From positions 1-38,873 of the forward strand of contig MU835464.1 in the NCBI GenBank assembly GCA_029204225.1: DNA of 38,873 bases, read 5' to 3'. The stretch comes from Diphasiastrum complanatum. Its lineage: Eukaryota; Streptophyta; Lycopodiopsida; Lycopodiales; Lycopodiaceae. The notes beneath the pieces are model-generated. The model ran no database searches. It saw only the letters and a list, made by a program, of their open reading frames with translations, and had not been told where the DNA came from. The translations under genes and the position numbers were made by a program. This document shows positions 33,483 to 38,873 of the stretch, piece after piece; the first letter of the stretch is position 1, and every line of letters starts with the position of its first letter.

Positions 33483-34832
33483 GCCAAAGGTTACTCTCAA
33501 ATCAAAGGTCTTGCCTATGAAGACACTTTTGCACCTGTTGCAAAAATGGTAACTATAAGAATTCTCATTTCTCTTGCATGTTATCACAATTGGAGGATGT
33601 TTCAACTTGATGTTTCTAATGCCTTCCTCAATGGTTACCTTGAGGAGGAGATCTACATGGAGCAACCACCTGGACTTGTGAAAGTTGGTGAAGAAGCAAA
33701 AGTTTGCCTTTTGTTCAAAAGTCTCTATGGACTAAAACAAGCACCAAGGTCTTGGTATGGAAGGCTCAACTCCTTTCTCATATCACTCGGATTTCATCTT
33801 AGTGAATATGACCCTTCATTGTACATTAAGTTTGTAAATAGCTTTGTAGTTATTCTTCTCATCTTTGTAGATGATATCATTCTTAGTGGAAATAATGAGG
33901 AGCTAGTTGAAGAAACTAAGTGTACACTTGGTAGTCAATTTAAGATGCAAGATCTAGGAGTTCTTCACTACATTTTAGGCCTAGAAATTGACTTTTGGAA
34001 AAACCATGCTTTCATAAGTCAAAGTAGATTCGCTCTTTCCATGCTTAAGAAATTCCAAATGGAAAACTGTAAAGGCATAGATACTCCAATGGAGCACATT
34101 GTAAAAGTTCCTATGAAAGAGGATGAAAGGTCCTTCGAGGACATCACTCTTTATAGGAGTCTTATTGGCCCTCTTATTTGGTAAACAGTGACTAGGCCTG
34201 ATCTAAGTTTTTGTGTGCACAAATTAAGCCAATTTATGCAGGATCCAAAGATACATCATTGGAAATTGGCAAAGAGAATCTTGAGATATGTATCTTCTAC
34301 CTTAGACTATGGATTGATCTATAAAGGAGAAGATCTAACTTTTGTTGCATTTTCAGACTCGAATTTTGCAGTAGACAGAGTCACAAGTGCATACACGGTT
34401 TTTATTGGAGGGAATCTAGTTTCTTGGCTGTCAAAGAAGCAAGCAACTATATCCTTGTCATCTTTTGAAGCTGAGTATAAAGCTCTTACAACCACAACTA
34501 AGGAAGTTTTATGGATCAAGAGGCTACTTATGGAGCTAAAGTGTTATGGAGATGAAGACCTTCCAATTATCAAGAACGATAACATCTCAGCTCAGGCTCT
34601 TGCAAACAATCCTGTATTCCATGCAAGGAGCAAACACATTGAGGTAGCTCATCACTTTGTAAGAGAGAAAGTAATTGGGAGAGAGATCTTATTGGAACAA
34701 GTTGGATCTTCAAGTTGTGTTGTAGATCTTCTCACCAAGCCATTGCTCAAGAATGTATTTGTCAAGATGAGATCTAATCTTGGCTTAATCTCAAAGTCCA
34801 TGGTGAATAGGTAGATATATTTTAAGGACAAG

Positions 34833-35562
34833 TGTGAAAAATAGTAAAACATATCTTCGTATGTTGACAATGGGGGCTATGCTCACCTTATTTCTTGTAA
34901 ATATTTTATTGTACATATATGTATGTGAATTGAGTACATAACCTTCTAGAATAGGTCGAGTTTGAGTTAGGTAGATTCATTTATGATGTCATGCAAAAGA
35001 TTAGATGACATGAAATATTAGTTAGGATGCATGCAACATGCAATCTGTGCATGCAACATGCAAAGTAGTTTACATGATCTACACATGTCTAGGTAGCTTA
35101 GGGAGCTGACATGCAATCCATGCAATAGTCATGCATGCAGTTAAACACGTGGATCTATGATAGATGAGTTAACTGATAGATGTGGACATTCCATGCAAGT
35201 TCATTGTAGGAACTAGAGCCCCATTGATGTAGGAAAATTTTGGCTTGTTTTGCCATATTGTGAATGGTGAGATTTTGGTGTTTTGGGCTCATTCTCTCTC
35301 TACCTAAGTATTTGGTGCTTATTTTCTCTCTCTACTCGAGAGCAACCTATTTCTCCCATAGTGAGCACTTAGAATTATTTTTGATAGCTATCTCTCATAG
35401 TAAGGAGTTACTTTTTTGAGTCTGTGGTATGCCTTTGTGCTCTTGCCTTGGGTAATATATTCATTATTTAGCTACTCAAGAGATAATCATATTGCTTGTT
35501 GCATTGCATTTTGCTTTGCATTTTGCTTGATGTCATGAAGCTTGATATTTGCATGGGTGACA
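34833..35562 (+). other. possible 3' LTR of copia-5
   Basis: Begins TGTGAAAAATAG 18 bp after the copia-5 stop, directly behind the purine-rich TTTAAGGACAAG that could serve as polypurine tract, and may end near GGTGACA at 35562. Contains CT-rich leader-like sequence (TCTCTCTCTACC, TTTTCTCTCTCTACTCGAG) near 35290-35340. The upstream LTR of this element is not present in the window, so the ends are guesses. Confidence 0.3.
35031..35064 (+). repeat. short direct repeat GCATGCAACATGCAA
   Basis: GCATGCAACATGCAA occurs twice about 19 bp apart (near 35030 and 35049), in a segment rich in CATGCA words up to 35140. Confidence 0.6.
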
Positions 35563-35775
35563 GTAAAAAATAGCAAGTTCATCCAAATATCTTAAATTCA
35601 TTAATCTTTTTGATAGAATATCCATAAAAGAACATAGCTAGTCAATTCATTAAAAATGAGGATATTTAGATTTTAATGAAGCTATGTTGAAATTAAGTTT
35701 GTCCCAAGATTGCATCCACATTCACAAGCCAAAATTAATATAGTTTACATGACATTGACATATACTTGGAAAACA

Positions 35776-35796
35776 ACACACACACACACACACACA
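35776..35796. repeat. (AC)n microsatellite
   Basis: About ten uninterrupted AC units followed by TCAC. Confidence 0.9.
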
Positions 35797-36975
35797 TCAC
35801 AACTACTAGCTGTTTAATAAATTCTCTGAACTAATTTAATAACAATTATCTAGTTCTATAGAGGGACATATGGTGCCATAGAAAGTTTATGCTTACTTGA
35901 TTGATGGTGTATAATCTATTATTGAACATAATAAACAATCTACATGCACATGTAGAAGTGCAAAGTACACATCATTCTTATGACAAAGTCATTGCAAATA
36001 ACACTAAAAAGACATGAAGGTACATACACATTGACATTGTGTCCTCATTTAGCCTGCTAAAATAATATTGAATAGGACATATATTATTGTGAGAAAGCAT
36101 GTCCATTTTGTACCTCATGATTCTTCTCATTTTTATCACTAATTTCTTTTCAAATTCATAAGATTTCCTTGAAATCTTAACAAACTAGGAGAATTCTATA
36201 TTGATGTTTCACAAATTGTATATTATCTAGTCGTACAGGAAAATGTTTGGTCAATTGAAGAGTCCTTTTTCACGTGTGATATGTGGTGCCAGAATGTCTT
36301 CAAATGGCCAACAAATGGCTATAGATTCAAGATAACAGTTGGCAATCATGCTCTCCCCTTCTTCTCCTTTGTAAGTGTGATAATTTTGAGTGTTGAAATT
36401 GTCAAATTGGATTATATCAATATTTTTGTTCTTATATTCTCTGATTAATATAGAATTATTTTACATGCTAGCTAAAAAAATCACATGTTAATGCAATATT
36501 ACAAAAGAATACCAATTAGTACTCCTACCAAGAGTACATGGCACAGTTTATAAGCTAGAGCTCTATGTTTTTTAAGTTATAATCCAAATATACACAAAGT
36601 TGTAATTGAATTGAAAACAAATAAATTATCTTAAATTACTTGTCTTTTTTTACATATATAGCATAAGCATGGCATTGTTAGTACGTAAACCAATGAAAAT
36701 AACTAGTTGGATTCATAAGAAACTCAAGTATATTTATGAGAGTTTTCTAGATGTCTATATATTATATTTAAAAATGTTAAAGGTCCACTAGGAAAGAATC
36801 CAACCATGTGATCATTTATCATAACTTTGTTTCTTTAGCAAGTTGCACAAATGTAATGTATAAAAGAAAATATTAAAATATGACTACAACAAAGAAACAC
36901 TAGTGACATGACAACTTTTAGTGTACCATGACATGTAGATAGTAGATATTTTGAGTATATTATGAATTTCAATAA

Positions 36976-36979
<4 letters not shown>

Positions 36980-37026
<47 letters not shown>
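36980..37026. repeat. (AT)n microsatellite
   Basis: Uninterrupted AT repeat of about 47 bp, preceded by AATAAATAA. Confidence 0.95.
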
Positions 37027-37028
<2 letters not shown>

Positions 37029-37966
37029 TATGTAATGTTCCAAGTTACAATACTAGTATATCATAAAGGAAGGATAAAAGTTTCTCCTAGTCCATGCACT
37101 AAAAGATCATCGTTACATGTTCTTATATGAAGATTTGCACCTAGGTTTTTTCATATTGAAAATGTGATCATTCATAAAAGCAAAATAACTCCTCGAACCA
37201 GCAATATTGTTTGGTTTGTTATAAGCATTTAAAAAAATGTTGAATGAAGTTTTAATGTTTGTATAGTTTCAAAGAAGCAAGAAGAAGATTAGATTTTAGC
37301 ACAAATCTTGCAAAGATACGGATTTATGAAGAAATCACCATTCCTACTTACAAAAATTGTCTATAGCCAGGAAACAATAAAGCAAGGTAGAAACAGGTTG
37401 CCAAAACCTCCTGCAAGTTAGGTTTCACCTGAGGGATTAAGCATGCATTAACCATTCCAGAGTGTTATTTCTGATTCCCACTATTCCACTATGCTTTAAA
37501 AGTTTAACAAAATCAGGGAATCTGCATAACCCATCTTTCACGGGGAATGGTTAATTTCATGAGGATGGTTAAGCCTCAGCTTCATAATCTACATACTAAG
37601 AGAGTTTATTACTATTGCAATCATGATCTATGTTCACAAATCACAGGTCCTACAAGAGGATTAGTGTAGCTTGTCACACGCACCTCAACATGCAATTTGT
37701 TAGACTCAAATTTCCTAGCTATAAACTGTTCATGCACCATGATAAATCAATTCAAAATCGATTTATCAATGAATTTAGCTAATCCAATTTTAATCCTCTA
37801 TCATGAACATCATGGGACTTTGCATCTCATTCAAACTCCTTCAATATGCAGATTTAAAGCTACAAGTCCCTTGATTTACACATGAAAATCATTCCACATC
37901 TAATATGTGAAGATTTTTCAAAATCTAGCTTGATTAGTTTAAAATTTCATGTACATATGTAAATCT

Positions 37967-37997
37967 CACATGTGTGGAGCATGTTCCCACATGTGAA
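37967..37997 (+). repeat. 31-bp motif shared with 14809-14839
   Basis: CACATGTGTGGAGCATGTTC continues to CCCACATGTGAA. The copy at 14809 differs at two positions. Each copy has CACATGTG-type words at both ends, giving imperfect dyad symmetry. It suggests that this area holds a fragment of the same LTR-like sequence that follows copia-2. Confidence 0.7.
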
Positions 37998-38125
37998 GGG
38001 TAGGCCTAATCATTTTAGTTCATTTTTTTATGTTCACTTTGAATAGTCAATAGGCCTTAAACTTGAGATCTAGTGAGGTAATGACATTTGTCACATGATG
38101 CTAGGATTCAAATGCATCTATTTGG

Positions 38126-38277
38126 CCCAATCACATTTAGAGGCATAGATCACAAGGTCAATCACTTTAAGAGGTGCATTACATGTGGACCAATCATGAT
38201 TAGAGGTGCACATCATGAGGCCCAATCAAATTGTGAGGTGGAAATCATGAGGTCCATTCATGATGAGACGTGCAAAT
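38126..38277 (+). repeat. 32-bp minisatellite, about 4.6 units
   Basis: Units of 32, 31, 32 and 32 bp plus a partial one, each shaped (C)CCAATCA...AGAGGTG...ATCATGAGG, start at 38126, 38158, 38189, 38221 and 38253. Units differ from each other by several substitutions, so the array is old. Confidence 0.8.
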
Positions 38278-38873
38278 TTATCAAAATTCGAATCTCTAAA
38301 TTCTACAATCTATTTCAAATATTTCTTGGGTCCTTACATATTGCAGATTATTACTAATCTAAACTAAGAAATGAACAATGGATAAGAATGGAACTAATCC
38401 TACTGAAAACATCAGAACAACAAAACTATATCTAATTAAGAACTGTAAGAACTAACAAAGTGCTTATTACAAATATCTTGATGTAGGATTTTTTTTGGTC
38501 CTTACATTGGAATGATCATGCACAAAGCATGTGGACACAAAGATCCAAAGAAAATGATGTTTCATCTTTTATGACTCTATTCAAACTATTACAAAAATTG
38601 TTATTCAATGAAATTGCTTTATCAGCAACAAATGTAGATTGGAAAGCATCCAACTTCATTGTCTTGTCATATAAAGTACTAAACATAATTAACCTTAAAG
38701 ATAAGAAGCAAGTCACTTCATGTCTATTAATACTATCCAAGAAGGATTTAAAGATAGTAGACTCTCTAGTGCTCTTTATCCTTGAAAGATGCACACTTGA
38801 ATGGAAAAATTACATGCAATTTGATGACTTGCCTTTGTATTTGAGGTCCTCCTTGGAGCTCTTGGGTTCTAAG
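38278..38873. other. non-coding right end
   Basis: A 92-codon minus-strand frame (38516-38794) contains DSINRHEVTCFLSLRLIMF and could be a distant gag remnant, but no diagnostic motif is present and it is not called. Nothing else is recognisable. Confidence 0.4.

Larger units (their letters stand above)
32650..34814 (+). pseudogene. copia-5: reverse transcriptase-RNase H, interrupted by a TIR element
   Basis: Best preserved pol segment here. It begins with NNDGSINKFKARL at about 32658-32694, is split by a TIR element (32697-33482), and resumes as AKGYSQIKG from 33483. Reverse transcriptase motifs: EDTFAPVAKM, QLDVSNAFLNGYLEEEIYME, LLFKSLYGLKQAPRSWYGRL, and the catalytic FVDD in LLIFVDDIILSG at about 33860. 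Then MQDLGVLHYILGLEI, the MEHIVKVP/DERSFEDITLYRSL block, and a TAA at 34182-34184 after LIW where a sense codon is expected (compare IWLT in copia-1). RNase H: FVAFSDSNF, VSWLSKKQATISLSSFEAEY, KNDNISA, ARSKHIEVAHHFVREK and VDLLTKPL, ending at a normal stop at 34812-34814. Apart from the inserted element and the single TAA the frame is intact, so this copy is comparatively young. Confidence 0.93.
35563..38125. other. AT-rich non-coding region
   Basis: Apart from the two microsatellites and one short motif shared with the copia-2 LTR-like stretch, no protein-coding sequence, RNA gene or repeat unit is recognisable. Frames are short on both strands. Confidence 0.6.

Noticed and set aside
38126-38277. 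Regular 32-bp repeats resembling a CRISPR array
   Set aside because: Units are adjacent and diverged with no unique spacers, and the window is plant nuclear DNA.

Overview
The window is plant nuclear DNA. The evidence is a spliced gene with GT-AG introns that encodes the C-terminal part of a PIN-LIKES (PILS) auxin carrier, followed by about 34 kb of AT-rich sequence packed with decayed Ty1/copia and one Ty3/gypsy-type LTR retrotransposons, dinucleotide microsatellites and small inverted-repeat elements. The species cannot be fixed from sequence alone. Sparse genes and layered retroelements suggest a large plant genome. Nothing looks bacterial, organellar or viral in the infectious sense.

Layout. 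1-1589: last exons of the PILS gene (+). 1590-5340: non-coding, with a perfect 18-bp inverted repeat at 2698-2760. 5350-6430: copia reverse transcriptase/RNase H remnant (copia-1, +). 6430-13210: mostly non-coding, with a palindrome cluster at 7159-7360, a (TG)n run, and an unrecognised coding-like block at 10449-12011. 13212-16080: copia-2 (+), with pre-integrase, internally deleted integrase, a family-specific tail and an LTR-like stretch. 16296-18546: copia-3 (+), in which a 590-bp reverse transcriptase segment occurs twice. 18547-22510: a gypsy-type gag-protease element whose leader is built of repeated GCGAGAGTT/AACTCTCGC motifs. The same motif recurs in a second block (22464-22790), which is followed by a TATA box and an unrecognised ORF broken by one stop (23150-23746). 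24045-26600: copia-4 (+) gag-protease-integrase. 26640-27295: copia integrase on the minus strand. 29554-31907: copia-6 (-), carrying a 682-codon open frame. 31907-32170: a further copia reverse transcriptase remnant (-). 32650-34814: copia-5 (+) reverse transcriptase/RNase H. 34815-38873: AT-rich non-coding DNA with microsatellites and a 32-bp minisatellite.

The elements do not work together as a pathway; they are layers of insertion. Two observations stand out. First, a terminal-inverted-repeat element occurs twice (25735-26110 and 32697-33482). Each copy sits inside a copia coding region, and the host reading frame resumes exactly after it with no visible target-site duplication. The larger copy contains a foldback hairpin with arms of about 193 bp. 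Second, a minus-strand copia relative keeps zinc-knuckle and protease regions, but its integrase core is replaced by about 353 codons of unrecognised sequence that is still fully open. All identities quoted come from reading by eye; no alignment or database search was run.
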